Made by a program: the position numbers and the translations under genes
Source: Streptacidiphilus sp. ASG 303
GTDB lineage: Bacteria > Actinomycetota > Actinomycetes > Streptomycetales > Streptomycetaceae
Length of the DNA stretch: 64,000 bases
Reading direction: 5' to 3'
Assembly (NCBI RefSeq): GCF_020991365.1
Contig: NZ_JAJLRA010000007.1
Span: 124,001 to 188,000, forward strand
The notes under the pieces: generated by a model
The model's input: only the letters and a program-made list of their open reading frames with translations
Database searches by the model: none
Told to the model about the DNA's origin: nothing
Shown here: one piece after another, positions 30,231 to 38,547 of the stretch
Layout of the letters: every line of letters starts with the position of its first letter
Numbering within the stretch: the first letter of the stretch is position 1

Positions 30231-30356
30231 CCGGTGCGGCGCCCCTCCCGCCTTGTGGGGGTCCGCGCCCCGCGGGATGCTGGGGGCGGGGGACAGCCGG
30301 CAGGGGGACGGGCGGCAAGGGGGACAGGGGGCCGGGCACCGACGCGGAGGTGCGGG

Positions 30357-31430
30357 ATGACTGTCGACATGACCACGGTGGACCAGGCCCGGCTGGAGGA
30401 GCTGCTCGGCAGGGTGGTCGCGGACCTGGGCGCGGTCGGCGCCGGGACCCTGGTGGTGCTGGGGGAGCGGCTCGGCCTCTTCCGGGCCCTGGCCGACGGC
30501 GGCCCCGCCACCCCGGCGGAGCTGGCGCGGCGCACCGGCACGGTGGAGCGGAACGTCCGGGAGTGGCTCGCGGCGATGGCCGCGAGCGGCTACGTGGCGC
30601 ACGACGGCGGCGTCTTCCGGCTCGACCCGGAGCAGGAGGCGGCCTTCGCCGACGAGCAGGGCCCGGCCTTCGTCGCCGGCGGCTTCCAGCTGCTGACGGC
30701 CGCCGCGCGCCCCGACACCCGCGGCCTGCTGGAGCGGGCCTTCAGGGACGGCCGCGGCCTCGACTGGGGGGAGCACCACCCCGACCTGTTCACGGGCACC
30801 GCCCGGTTCTTCCGGCCCGGGTACGCCGCGCACCTCGTGCAGGACTGGCTGCCCGCCCTGGAGGGCGTGGTGGAGCGCCTGGAGGCGGGCGGCGCGGTCG
30901 CCGACGTCGGGTGCGGCCTGGGCCTGTCCACGCTCCTCATGGCGCAGGCGTTCCCCGCCGCCCGCCTCACCGGGTTCGACTCCCACGCCCCGTCGGTGGA
31001 CGCGGCCCGCAGGCAGGCCGCCGCGGCCGGTCTGGGCGACCGGGTCGCCTTCCGGCCGGCGGCGGCCCTGGACTTCGACGGCGGCCCCTACGACCTGGTG
31101 GCGTACTTCGACTGCCTGCACGACATGGGCGACCCGGTGGGCGCGCTGCGCCACGCCCGGGGGCTGCTGGCCCCCGGCGGCACGGTGATGCTGGTCGAGC
31201 CGTACGCGGAGGACACGCTGGAGGAGAACCTGAACCCGCTCGGCCGCCTCATGTACACGGCCTCCACGCTGATCTGCACCCCGGTGTCGCAGGCCCAGGA
31301 GGTCGGCCTGGCGCTGGGCGCGCAGGCGGGCGAGACGGCCACCCGGGCGGTCGCGGAGGAGGCCGGGTTCCGCCGGTTCCGGCGCGCCGCCGGGACGCCG
31401 ACCAACCTGGTGTACGAGGTCCGGGTCTGA
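30357..31430 (+). CDS. Class I SAM-dependent methyltransferase with N-terminal winged helix
   Basis: The 357-aa protein starts with a helical and winged-helix domain (LGLFRALADGGPATPAELARRTGTVERNVREWLAAM) and then a Rossmann methyltransferase core with VADVGCGLGLSTLLMAQAFP (about 182-200), LTGFDSHAPSVDAARRQA, YDLVAYFDCLHDMGDP and GGTVMLVEPYAED. The architecture resembles small-molecule or arginine-N-methyltransferase-like enzymes of actinobacteria; the substrate is unknown. GGAGG lies 6 bases before ATG 30357. It converges with pssA across a strong hairpin. Confidence 0.85.
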   Translation: MTVDMTTVDQARLEELLGRVVADLGAVGAGTLVVLGERLGLFRALADGGPATPAELARRTGTVERNVREWLAAMAASGYVAHDGGVFRLDPEQEAAFADEQGPAFVAGGFQLLTAAARPDTRGLLERAFRDGRGLDWGEHHPDLFTGTARFFRPGYAAHLVQDWLPALEGVVERLEAGGAVADVGCGLGLSTLLMAQAFPAARLTGFDSHAPSVDAARRQAAAAGLGDRVAFRPAAALDFDGGPYDLVAYFDCLHDMGDPVGALRHARGLLAPGGTVMLVEPYAEDTLEENLNPLGRLMYTASTLICTPVSQAQEVGLALGAQAGETATRAVAEEAGFRRFRRAAGTPTNLVYEVRV

Positions 31431-31452
31431 GCCGGGGCGCCGGCCGGGAACG

Positions 31453-31491
31453 CCGGAGGGGCCCGGTCCGCGGTGGACCGGGCCCCTCCGG
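31453..31491. terminator. Bidirectional terminator hairpin, methyltransferase / pssA
   Basis: A perfect stem (CCGGAGGGGCCCGGTCC with its complement, 17 bp) around a 5-base loop sits between two convergent genes, 22 bases after one stop and 14 after the other. Confidence 0.85.
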
Positions 31492-31505
31492 GGCGTCTGC
31501 CGTGC

Positions 31506-32387
31506 TCAGCCGAGGCGGGACTCCGCGCGGCGGGCCCGCACGTCGCACACCTTCTGGTTGACCTTGCGGCGGATGACCAGCAGCGGCGCCATGGCCGCCA
31601 GGCCGATCTGCGCGGTGGCGCCCACGTGCAGCAGCACGTCGCCGCCGGGGACCCCGGCCGCCCAGGCACCCAGGCAGCCGATGGAGACCACGATCCAGCA
31701 GAGCGTCGCGGTGGCGAGCAGGCCCTGCGGCTTCGGGTACTCGATGCGGCTGACCATGAGGTACGCCACGCCGAAGATCGCGATCATCGCGGGGATGAAC
31801 GGCGGGTCCAGCAGCACGATGGCGATCACCGTCATGGCGCCCATCGGGCACGGCATGCCCTGGAAGACGCCCGGCCGCATCTTGACCGCCGAGAAGCGGG
31901 CGAGGCGCAGCACCACGGCCAGCAGCACGGTCAGCGCGATGAACGCCGACACCCGCTGGTCGCCGTCGGGCGACACCATGCCCCACACCGCGACGAAGTA
32001 CGCCGGCGCGATGCCGAAGCTGGTGAGGTCCGCGAGGTTGTCCAGCTCGGCGCCCAGCGCGGAGCTGCGCAGCTTCCGCGCGACCAGTCCGTCGAACAGG
32101 TCGCACATCGAGCCGAGCAGCAGCAGCGTGACCGCCATGGCGGCGCTGTGCCGGTTGGTGGGCGCGGAGCCGTCCCCGGTGATGTGCGGGATCAGCACGC
32201 CGGTGGTCATGGAGTAGATGGCCAGGAAGCCGCAGACGGCGTTGCCCAGCGTGAGGAAGTCCGCGGTGGAGAGCGTCTGCGGCGAGCGGGGCGCCCGCAG
32301 TTCGCGGTCGCGCGCCCAGCGGCGGCGGCGGATCGCCGTCTCGGCGTCCTCTTCCAGGCCCAGTGTCTCAGGATCAGTCACGGTCAA
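31506..32387 (-). CDS. pssA: PssA, CDP-diacylglycerol-serine O-phosphatidyltransferase
   Basis: This 293-aa integral membrane enzyme makes phosphatidylserine from CDP-diacylglycerol and serine. The CDP-alcohol phosphatidyltransferase signature is at about 96-120: CDLFDGLVAR ... GAELDNLAD, with the metal-binding aspartates D96, D99, D116 and D120. About eight hydrophobic segments follow and precede it. ATG 32387 lies inside the end of psd (14-base overlap), so the product is passed to Psd made from the same message. Confidence 0.95.
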   Translation of the reverse strand: MTVTDPETLGLEEDAETAIRRRRWARDRELRAPRSPQTLSTADFLTLGNAVCGFLAIYSMTTGVLIPHITGDGSAPTNRHSAAMAVTLLLLGSMCDLFDGLVARKLRSSALGAELDNLADLTSFGIAPAYFVAVWGMVSPDGDQRVSAFIALTVLLAVVLRLARFSAVKMRPGVFQGMPCPMGAMTVIAIVLLDPPFIPAMIAIFGVAYLMVSRIEYPKPQGLLATATLCWIVVSIGCLGAWAAGVPGGDVLLHVGATAQIGLAAMAPLLVIRRKVNQKVCDVRARRAESRLG

Positions 32388-33066
32388 GGCGTGTCACCCC
32401 GGCAGTCGTCTTCTGGCCGACCTCGACGCCGACCTCGACGCCGGCCGGCAGGTACGTGTCGACGCGCGAGCCGAAGCGGATCAGGCCGACCCGCTCCCCC
32501 TGCTCGACCTTGGCGCCGGGCTCCAGGTAGGGGACGATGCGGCGGGCGACGGCGCCCGCGATCTGCACCATCTCGATGTCGCCGAGCTCGGTGTCGAAGT
32601 GCCACACCACGCGCTCGTTGCGGTCGCTGTCCTTGTTGAACGCCGGCACGTACCCGCCGGGGACGTGGTCGACGGAGGTGACCGTGCCGGGCAGCGGGGC
32701 GCGGTTCACGTGGACGTTGAGCGGGCTCATGAAGATCGCCACGCGGGTGCGGCCGTCCGGCCAGGCGTCGATGGACTGCACCACGCCGTCGGCAGGGGAG
32801 ATCACGCGTCCGGCGCCGATCTCGCGCTCGGGGTCGCGGAAGAACCACAGCATGCCCGCGCTCAGCGCGGACAGCGGCACCGCCGCCAGGGCCCAGCGGC
32901 CGCTGCGCCGGGTGAGGGCGGCGGTGGCGGCGGCGGAGGCCACGGTGGGGAGGAGCCAGGGCGAGGCGCCGCGCGCGAGGGTCGCGCGGGGACGCCGGGC
33001 GTTCTCCGGGGAGCCGTGGGCATCGCGGTCCGCTGCGGAGGGCTGGGGGGACGGGCTGTAGGGCAT
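32374..33066 (-). CDS. psd: Psd, phosphatidylserine decarboxylase proenzyme
   Basis: This 230-aa membrane-associated enzyme decarboxylates phosphatidylserine to phosphatidylethanolamine. It is of the short type (PssD2-like). PADGVVQSID, FMSPLNVHVNRAP and the self-cleavage site in LIRFGSRVDTYLP (Gly199-Ser200) are visible; the Ser becomes the pyruvoyl group. The first 35 residues are polar and variable, followed by a hydrophobic stretch. AAAGG precedes ATG 33066 at a 6-base spacing. It is first in the psd-pssA unit. Confidence 0.95.
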   Translation of the reverse strand: MPYSPSPQPSAADRDAHGSPENARRPRATLARGASPWLLPTVASAAATAALTRRSGRWALAAVPLSALSAGMLWFFRDPEREIGAGRVISPADGVVQSIDAWPDGRTRVAIFMSPLNVHVNRAPLPGTVTSVDHVPGGYVPAFNKDSDRNERVVWHFDTELGDIEMVQIAGAVARRIVPYLEPGAKVEQGERVGLIRFGSRVDTYLPAGVEVGVEVGQKTTAGVTRLDRD

Positions 33067-33133
33067 CGAAGACCTTTGTCGCGGGGGGCACCGCGGGGAC
33101 GAGTGGTACGGGGGACGGCAGCTGTCCCGGTGG

Positions 33134-33164
33134 ATGCTATCGGCAGCAGGTGGTGAGTGGGCAA
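33134..33164 (-). promoter_or_regulatory. Candidate psd-pssA promoter
   Basis: The minus strand has TAGCAT (33139-33134) as a -10 of the TANNNT type and TTGCCC 19 bases upstream. The spacing is slightly long and the -35 is weak. Confidence 0.3.
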
Positions 33165-33491
33165 GCGCCGGAATCCGGAACCCGCCTGCCCCTCGCTGCG
33201 CTACCCCTGCTCTGTGTACGACCGTAGCGGGTGCCCCGCCGGTTCCCCAAGTGGGAGGTGAAAGGGCGTGAGGCGCGTCTCAGGGGTGTTCCGGCGGGTG
33301 TGCGGGGGTGTGGCGGCGGCCGCAGGGCGCGGGCACCGCGCCGGGAGCCCCGGCGGTGCGACGTGCGCTCCTGCGGCCGCCGCGGCCCCCTCCCGCCGGT
33401 GTCGGGAGGGGGGCCGTCCGGCCGGGACCCGCACGTCCCGGCCGGCTCTTCCGGTGGCTGGAAATCTTCGCAATCAGGCTTAATTCGACCA
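33165..33491. other. Intergenic gap between psd and the acyl-CoA dehydrogenase gene
   Basis: No supported gene is seen. Short ORFs here lack a ribosome site and protein-like composition. The right part is unusually A/T-rich for this window (around 33460-33490). Confidence 0.5.
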
Positions 33492-33515
33492 GTCGGCGGT
33501 CAGCCGACCGCCGAC
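33492..33515. terminator. Hairpin downstream of the ethylmalonyl-CoA operon
   Basis: A 10-bp stem (GTCGGCGGTC / GACCGCCGAC) with loop AGCC lies 48 bases beyond the acyl-CoA dehydrogenase stop on its strand. There is no long T tract. Confidence 0.55.
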
Positions 33516-33562
33516 CGCGGCACCCCGGTGGCGCGCCTGCGGCGCCCGGGGCCGCCCGGGGG

Positions 33563-34765
33563 TCAGTCGGCGATGCGGTACTCCTCCAGCAGCCGGCGGC
33601 CCACGATCATCTTCTGGATCTCCGCAGTGCCTTCACCGATCAGCAGCATCGGGGCCTCCCGGTACAGCCGCTCGATCTCGTACTCCTTGGAGAAGCCGTA
33701 GCCGCCGTGGATGCGGAAGGAGTCCTCCACGACCTCCTTGCAGTACTCGGAGGCCAGGTACTTCGCCATGCCGGCCTCCAGGTCGTTGCGCTCCCCGGAG
33801 TCCTTCTTGCGGGCCGCCATCACCATCATCTGGTGGGCCGCCTCGACCTTGGTCGCCATCTCGGCCAGCTTGAACTGGATCGCCTGGTGCTGGGCGATCT
33901 GCTTGCCGAAGGTGTGGCGCTGCTGCGCGTACCGGATGCCCAGCTCGAAGGCGCGGCGTGCCACGCCGCACCCGCGGGCGGCGACGTTGACCCGGCCCAC
34001 CTCGACGCCGTCCATCATCTGGTAGAAGCCGCGGCCGGTGGTCCCGCCGAGCACCCGGTCGGCGGGGACGCGGACGTCCTCCAGCACCAGCTCGGTGGTG
34101 TCGACGCCCTTGTAGCCCATCTTCTCGATCTTGCCCGGCACGGTGAGGCCGGGGACCTTGGGGTTGGGGCCGAAGCCCGGCTCCTTCTCGATCAGGAAGG
34201 TGGTCATGTTGCGGTGCGGGGCGTCGTGGCCCTCGTCGCTGCGGCACAGCACCGCGACCAGGGTGGAGGTGCCGCCGTTGGTCAGCCACATCTTCTGGCC
34301 GTTGATGACGTAGTCGTCGCCGTCCCTGACCGCCTTCGTCCGGATCGCGGAGACGTCCGAGCCCAGGCCCGGCTCCGACATCGAGAAGGCGCCGCGGACC
34401 TCGCCGGCCGCCATCCGGGGCAGGAAGTAGTCCTTCTGCTCCTGGGTGCCGTGCGCGTTGATCATGTGCGCGACGATGAAGTGGGTGTTGACGATGCCGG
34501 ACACCGACATCCAGCCGCGGGCGATCTCCTCCACCACCAGGGCGTAGGTCAGCAGCGACTCCCCGAGGCCCCCGTACTCCTCGGGGATGGTGAGGCCGAA
34601 AAGGCCGAGCTGCTTCATGCCCTCGACGATCTCGGCCGGGTACTCGTCCCGGTGCTCCAGCTCGGTGGCGACCGGGATGATCTCCTTGTCGACGAAGTCC
34701 CGCACCGTGGCGAGGATGTCCCGCTGGATCTCGGTGAGGCCGTCGGTCTGTGCGAGGCGTCCCAT
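33563..34765 (-). CDS. mcd: Acyl-CoA dehydrogenase, probable (2S)-methylsuccinyl-CoA dehydrogenase
   Basis: This 400-aa flavoprotein has the acyl-CoA dehydrogenase landmarks GAFSMSEPGLGSDVSAIRT, YVINGQKMWLTNGG, RQHTFG-like RHTFGKQIAQHQAIQF, and IHGGYGFSKEYEIERLYREAPMLLIGEGTAEIQ. The catalytic base is in the LYREAPMLLIGEGTAE region. In the ethylmalonyl-CoA pathway Mcd oxidises methylsuccinyl-CoA to mesaconyl-CoA; the assignment rests on its place after ccr, meaA, mcl and mch. ATG 34765 has GGAG 7 bases upstream; GTG 34783 is an alternative. Confidence 0.88.
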   Translation of the reverse strand: MGRLAQTDGLTEIQRDILATVRDFVDKEIIPVATELEHRDEYPAEIVEGMKQLGLFGLTIPEEYGGLGESLLTYALVVEEIARGWMSVSGIVNTHFIVAHMINAHGTQEQKDYFLPRMAAGEVRGAFSMSEPGLGSDVSAIRTKAVRDGDDYVINGQKMWLTNGGTSTLVAVLCRSDEGHDAPHRNMTTFLIEKEPGFGPNPKVPGLTVPGKIEKMGYKGVDTTELVLEDVRVPADRVLGGTTGRGFYQMMDGVEVGRVNVAARGCGVARRAFELGIRYAQQRHTFGKQIAQHQAIQFKLAEMATKVEAAHQMMVMAARKKDSGERNDLEAGMAKYLASEYCKEVVEDSFRIHGGYGFSKEYEIERLYREAPMLLIGEGTAEIQKMIVGRRLLEEYRIAD

Positions 34766-34804
34766 GGCGCGGCTCCGAATCACGTGAAGAGGGTGGTGAG
34801 GGGG

Positions 34805-34839
34805 CGGGGCCCCGCGGGCGTGGTCTCCGCGGGGCCCCG
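34805..34839. terminator. Hairpin between mch and mcd
   Basis: A 13-bp perfect stem (CGGGGCCCCGCGG with its complement) and 9-base loop lie in the 160-base gap after the mch stop. It may end or weaken the ccr transcript before mcd, so mcd could have its own promoter or lower expression. Confidence 0.6.
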
Positions 34840-34925
34840 GGGTCCGGCGGCGGGCGGCCGATGACGGCGGCCGCCCCTGCCGGGGTCCGGGCGGCCCGGA
34901 GCGGCTCCGGGCGGCGTCGGACGGC

Positions 34926-35444
34926 TTAGGCGCGGGGCTCCGGCTCGCGGAGCTCCGGGCGGCCGGGCTGCTCGCCGCCGCGCGCCGCGGTGTACTTCTC
35001 CGTCGGCACCATCACCTTGCGGCGGAAGACGCAGACCAGCGTGCCGTCCTGCTTGTATCCCTTGGTCTCCACGTGCACGATGCCGCGGTCGTCCTTGGAC
35101 TTCGACGGCCACTTGTCGAGCACGGTCGTCTCGCCGTAGACCGTGTCGCCGTGGAAGGTCGGCGCCACGTGCCGCAGCGACTCGATCTCCAGGTTGGCGA
35201 TGGCCTTGCCCGAGACGTCGGGGACCGACATGCCGAGCAGCAGGGAGTAGACGTAGTTGCCCACCACCACGTTCCGGCCGAAGTCGGTGGTCCGCTCCGC
35301 GTAGTTCGCGTCCATGTGGAGCGGGTGGTGGTTCATGGTGAGGAGGCAGAAGAGGTGGTCGTCGTACTCGGTGACCGTCTTGCCGGGCCAGTGCCGGTAG
35401 ACGGCCCCGACCTCGAACTCCTCGTAGGTGCGTCCGAACTGCAT
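34926..35444 (-). CDS. mch: MaoC-family hydratase, probable mesaconyl-CoA hydratase
   Basis: The 172-aa hot-dog-fold protein has FGRTYEEFEVGAVYRHWPGKTVTEYDD... at the N terminus, the hydratase motif NHHPLHMDANYAERTTDFG, VVVGNYVYSLLLGMSV and HVAPTFHGDTVYGETTVL. The hydratase would add water to mesaconyl-CoA to give beta-methylmalyl-CoA, the substrate of the Mcl encoded just upstream in the operon. It ends with TAA, rare in this window. GAGGA precedes ATG 35444. Confidence 0.88.
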   Translation of the reverse strand: MQFGRTYEEFEVGAVYRHWPGKTVTEYDDHLFCLLTMNHHPLHMDANYAERTTDFGRNVVVGNYVYSLLLGMSVPDVSGKAIANLEIESLRHVAPTFHGDTVYGETTVLDKWPSKSKDDRGIVHVETKGYKQDGTLVCVFRRKVMVPTEKYTAARGGEQPGRPELREPEPRA

Positions 35445-35476
35445 GGTGGTGTCCTCGGGGGGTGGGAGGGCCGGGG

Positions 35477-36439
35477 TCAGGACTGCGGGGGCTCGAACTT
35501 GGACGTCCGCTGCATGCCCGCGGCACGGCCCTTGCCCGCGATGACCAGGGCCATCTTGCGGGACGCCTCGTCGATCATCTCGTCGCCGAGCATGGCCGAG
35601 CCCTTGGCGCCGCCGGCCTCCGAGGTGCACCAGTCGTAGGCGTCCAGGATCAGCTCGGCGTGGTCGTAGTCGTCCTGCGTCGGCGAGAAGACCTCGTTCG
35701 CCGCGGCGACCTGGTCCGGGTGGAGCACCCACTTGCCGTCGAAGCCGAGGGCGGCGGCGCGCTGCGCGACCTCCCGGTAGCCCTCCTGGTTGCGGATCTG
35801 CAGGTAGGGGCCGTCGATCGCCTGCAGGTCGTGGGTGCGGGCCGCCATGAGGATGCGCATCAGGATGTAGTGGTAGGCGTCGGCCGGGTAGCCGGGCGGC
35901 TGCTCCCCGACGACCAGCGACTTCATGTTGATGGAGGCCATGAAGTCGGCCGGGCCGAAGATGATCGTCTCCAGGCGGGGCGAGGAGGCCGCGATCTCGT
36001 CGACGTTCACCAGGCCCTTGGCGTTCTCGATCTGGGCCTCGATGCCGATCCGGCCGACCTCGAAGCCCATCGTCTTCTCGATCTGGGTGAGGAGCAGGTC
36101 CAGCGCCTTCACCTGGGTGGCGTCCTGGACCTTGGGGAGCATGATGCAGTCCAGGTTGGGGCCGGCGCCCTCGACGACGGTGACCACGTCGCGGTAGGTC
36201 CAGTGGGTCGTCCAGTCGTTGACCCGCACGACGCGGGTCTTGCCGCTCCAGTCGCCGTTGTTCAGGGCGTCGACGACGGTGTGGCGGGCGCTCTCCTTGA
36301 CCAGCGGCGCGCAGGCGTCCTCGAGGTCCAGGAAGACCTGGTCGGCGGGCAGGCCCTGCGCCTTCTCCAGGAAGCGCGGGTTGCTGCCGGGCACGGCCAG
36401 GCAGGAGCGGCGGGGGCGCAGGCGGTTGACAGCGGTCAT
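35477..36439 (-). CDS. mcl: HpcH/HpaI aldolase family, L-malyl/beta-methylmalyl-CoA lyase
   Basis: This 320-aa citrate-lyase-beta-like enzyme has RRSCLAVPGSNPRFLEKAQ, VFLDLEDACAPLVKESAR (metal-binding acidic residues), RVNDWTTHWTYRDV, LDCIMLPKVQ, IGIEAQIENAKGLVNVDEIA, IIFGPADFMASIN and GFDGKWVLHPDQVAAANEVF. It splits beta-methylmalyl-CoA to glyoxylate and propionyl-CoA in the ethylmalonyl-CoA pathway. The ATG at 36439 is 35 bases from the mutase stop; the GAAGGA ribosome site is rather far away. Confidence 0.92.
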   Translation of the reverse strand: MTAVNRLRPRRSCLAVPGSNPRFLEKAQGLPADQVFLDLEDACAPLVKESARHTVVDALNNGDWSGKTRVVRVNDWTTHWTYRDVVTVVEGAGPNLDCIMLPKVQDATQVKALDLLLTQIEKTMGFEVGRIGIEAQIENAKGLVNVDEIAASSPRLETIIFGPADFMASINMKSLVVGEQPPGYPADAYHYILMRILMAARTHDLQAIDGPYLQIRNQEGYREVAQRAAALGFDGKWVLHPDQVAAANEVFSPTQDDYDHAELILDAYDWCTSEAGGAKGSAMLGDEMIDEASRKMALVIAGKGRAAGMQRTSKFEPPQS

Positions 36440-36474
36440 GGGGTTCGGTTCGTCCTTCCCGGAGGGTGGGGTCG

Positions 36475-38532
36475 TCAGCGGGCGGCGGGTGCGGGGTCCG
36501 CCGCCTCCCGCCAGGGCCGGAGCCGGTTGGCGAGGCGGATCTCGTCGACGATGCGGCCGATGATGGTGGTGATGGAGAAGTCCTTCGGGGTGAACACCGC
36601 GGCCACCCCGGCGGCCCTCAGCGCCTCGCCGTCCGCTGCCGGGATGATCCCACCGGCGATCACCGGCACGTCCTCCACCCCGGCCCGGCGCAGCCGCCGC
36701 AGCACGTCGGGGACGAGCTCGGCGTGCGCGCCCGACAGGATCGACAGTCCCACGCAGTGGACGTCCTCCGCGACCGCGGCGGCCACGATCTGCTCGGGGG
36801 TCAGCCGGATGCCCTGGTAGACCACCTCGAAGCCGGCGTCGCGGGCGCGGACCGCGATCTGCTCGGCGCCGTTGGAGTGGCCGTCCAGGCCCGGCTTGCC
36901 GACCAGCATCCGCAGCTTGCCCGCGCCCAGCTCCTCGGCGGTGGCCGCCACGGCCTCGCGCACGGCGGCCAGCTCGCCGCCCGGCTCGGCGGCGACCGCC
37001 ACCGGGGCGCCGCCGACACCGGTGGGCGCCCGGTACTCGCCGAAGACGTCCCGCAGGGCGAAGGACCACTCGCCGGTGGTGACCCCGGCGCGGGCGCACT
37101 CCAGGGTCGCCGCCATGAGGTTGACGCCCTCGGCCGCCGCGTCGGCCTTCAGCCGCTCCAGGGACGCCTTGACGGCGGCCTCGTCGCGCTGCCCGCGCCA
37201 GGCCTCCAACGAGGCCAGCACGGCCCGCTCGGCGGCCGGGTCGACCTGCTGGATCGCGGCGTCGAGGTCGGCGGTGAGCGGGTTGGGCTCGGTGGTCTCG
37301 AAGCAGTTGACGCCGACCACCCTGTCCTCGCCGGACTCGATGCGGGCCCGGCGGGCGGCGTGCGAGGCCACCAGCTGCGCCTTGAGGTAGCCGGACTCGA
37401 CCGCCGGGATCACGCCGCCCATCCCCAGCACCTTGGCGATCTCCGCCTCGGCGCCGGCGAGCAGCTCGGCGGTCTTGGCCTCGACGACGTGCGAGCCGTC
37501 GAAGAGGTCGCCGTACTCCAGGAGGTCCGACTCGTAGGCGAGCACCTGCTGGATGCGCAGCGACCACTGCTGGTCCCAGGGCCGGGGCAGGCCGAGTGCC
37601 TCGTTCCAGGCCGGCAGCTGCACCGCCCTGGCCCTGGCGTCCTTGGAGAGGGTGACGGCCAGCATCTCCATGACGATCCGCTGGACGTTGTTCTCCGGCT
37701 GGGCCTCGGTCAGGCCCAGCGAGTTGACCTGCACGCCGTACCGGAAGCGGCGCTGCCTCGGGTCGGCGATGCCGTACCGCTCGCGGGTCACCGTGTCCCA
37801 GAGGCGGGCGAAGGCCCGCATCTTGCACATCTCCTCGACGAAGCGGACGCCCGCGTTCACGAAGAAGGAGATGCGGGCGACCACCTCGCCCATCCGCTCC
37901 TGCGGCACCTGGCCGGAGTCGCGGACGGCGTCCAGGACCGAGACCGCCGTGCACATCGCGTACGCGATCTCCTGCACCGGGGTCGCCCCGGCCTCCTGCA
38001 GGTGGTAGCTGCAGATGTTGATCGGGTTCCACTTGGGGATGTGCGCGACCGTGTAGGCGATCATGTCGGTGGTGAGCCGCACCGACGGGCCGGGCGGGAA
38101 GACGTGCGTCCCGCGCGACAGGTACTCCTTGACGATGTCGTTCTGGGTGGTGCCGGTGAGCAGGGCGATGTCCGCGCCCTGCTCCTCGGCGACCACCTGG
38201 TACAGCGCCAGCAGCCACATGGCGGTGGCGTTGATCGTCATGGAGGTGTTCGTCTTCTCCAGCGGGATGCCGTCGAAGAGGGTGCGCATGTCGCCCAGGT
38301 GCCCGACCGGGACGCCGACCCGGCCGACCTCGCCGCGGGCGAGGACGTGGTCGGCGTCGTACCCGGTCTGCGTGGGCAGGTCGAAGGCCACCGACAGGCC
38401 GGTCTGGCCCTTGGCGAGGTTGCGGCGGTAGAGCGCGTTGGACTCCTTCGCGGAGGAGTGCCCCGCGTAGGTCCGCATGAGCCACGGCCGGTCCCGCTGC
38501 GGCCTGGGCTGCTGCCCGTTCGACTCGGTCAT
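36475..38532 (-). CDS. meaA: Ethylmalonyl-CoA mutase (MeaA/Ecm), B12-dependent
   Basis: This 685-aa adenosylcobalamin enzyme interconverts ethylmalonyl-CoA and methylsuccinyl-CoA. The substrate TIM barrel (about 15-520) shows RPWLMRTYAGHSSAKESN, LSVAFDLPTQTGYDADH, NTSMTINATAMWLLALY and KWNPINICSYHLQEAG. The C-terminal B12-binding domain has the DxHxxG motif at KPGLDGHSNGAEQ (D550, H552), GLSILSGAH and VIAGGIIP. Presence of MRTYAGH and its place directly after ccr favour ethylmalonyl- over methylmalonyl-CoA mutase. It lies 15 bases behind ccr. Confidence 0.93.
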   Translation of the reverse strand: MTESNGQQPRPQRDRPWLMRTYAGHSSAKESNALYRRNLAKGQTGLSVAFDLPTQTGYDADHVLARGEVGRVGVPVGHLGDMRTLFDGIPLEKTNTSMTINATAMWLLALYQVVAEEQGADIALLTGTTQNDIVKEYLSRGTHVFPPGPSVRLTTDMIAYTVAHIPKWNPINICSYHLQEAGATPVQEIAYAMCTAVSVLDAVRDSGQVPQERMGEVVARISFFVNAGVRFVEEMCKMRAFARLWDTVTRERYGIADPRQRRFRYGVQVNSLGLTEAQPENNVQRIVMEMLAVTLSKDARARAVQLPAWNEALGLPRPWDQQWSLRIQQVLAYESDLLEYGDLFDGSHVVEAKTAELLAGAEAEIAKVLGMGGVIPAVESGYLKAQLVASHAARRARIESGEDRVVGVNCFETTEPNPLTADLDAAIQQVDPAAERAVLASLEAWRGQRDEAAVKASLERLKADAAAEGVNLMAATLECARAGVTTGEWSFALRDVFGEYRAPTGVGGAPVAVAAEPGGELAAVREAVAATAEELGAGKLRMLVGKPGLDGHSNGAEQIAVRARDAGFEVVYQGIRLTPEQIVAAAVAEDVHCVGLSILSGAHAELVPDVLRRLRRAGVEDVPVIAGGIIPAADGEALRAAGVAAVFTPKDFSITTIIGRIVDEIRLANRLRPWREAADPAPAAR

Positions 38533-38547
38533 GTCGGCGGCCCCCGC

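Noticed and set aside
26597-31561. 1654-codon plus-strand open frame over the glutamine-synthetase, amidohydrolase and methyltransferase genes
   Set aside because: The alternative frame is Arg/Pro/Gly-rich throughout, while the three recognised proteins explain the same DNA with intact motifs.
33268-33483. 71-codon ORF in the psd-mcd gap
   Set aside because: It has no convincing ribosome site, Arg/Ala/Gly-rich composition and no family resemblance.
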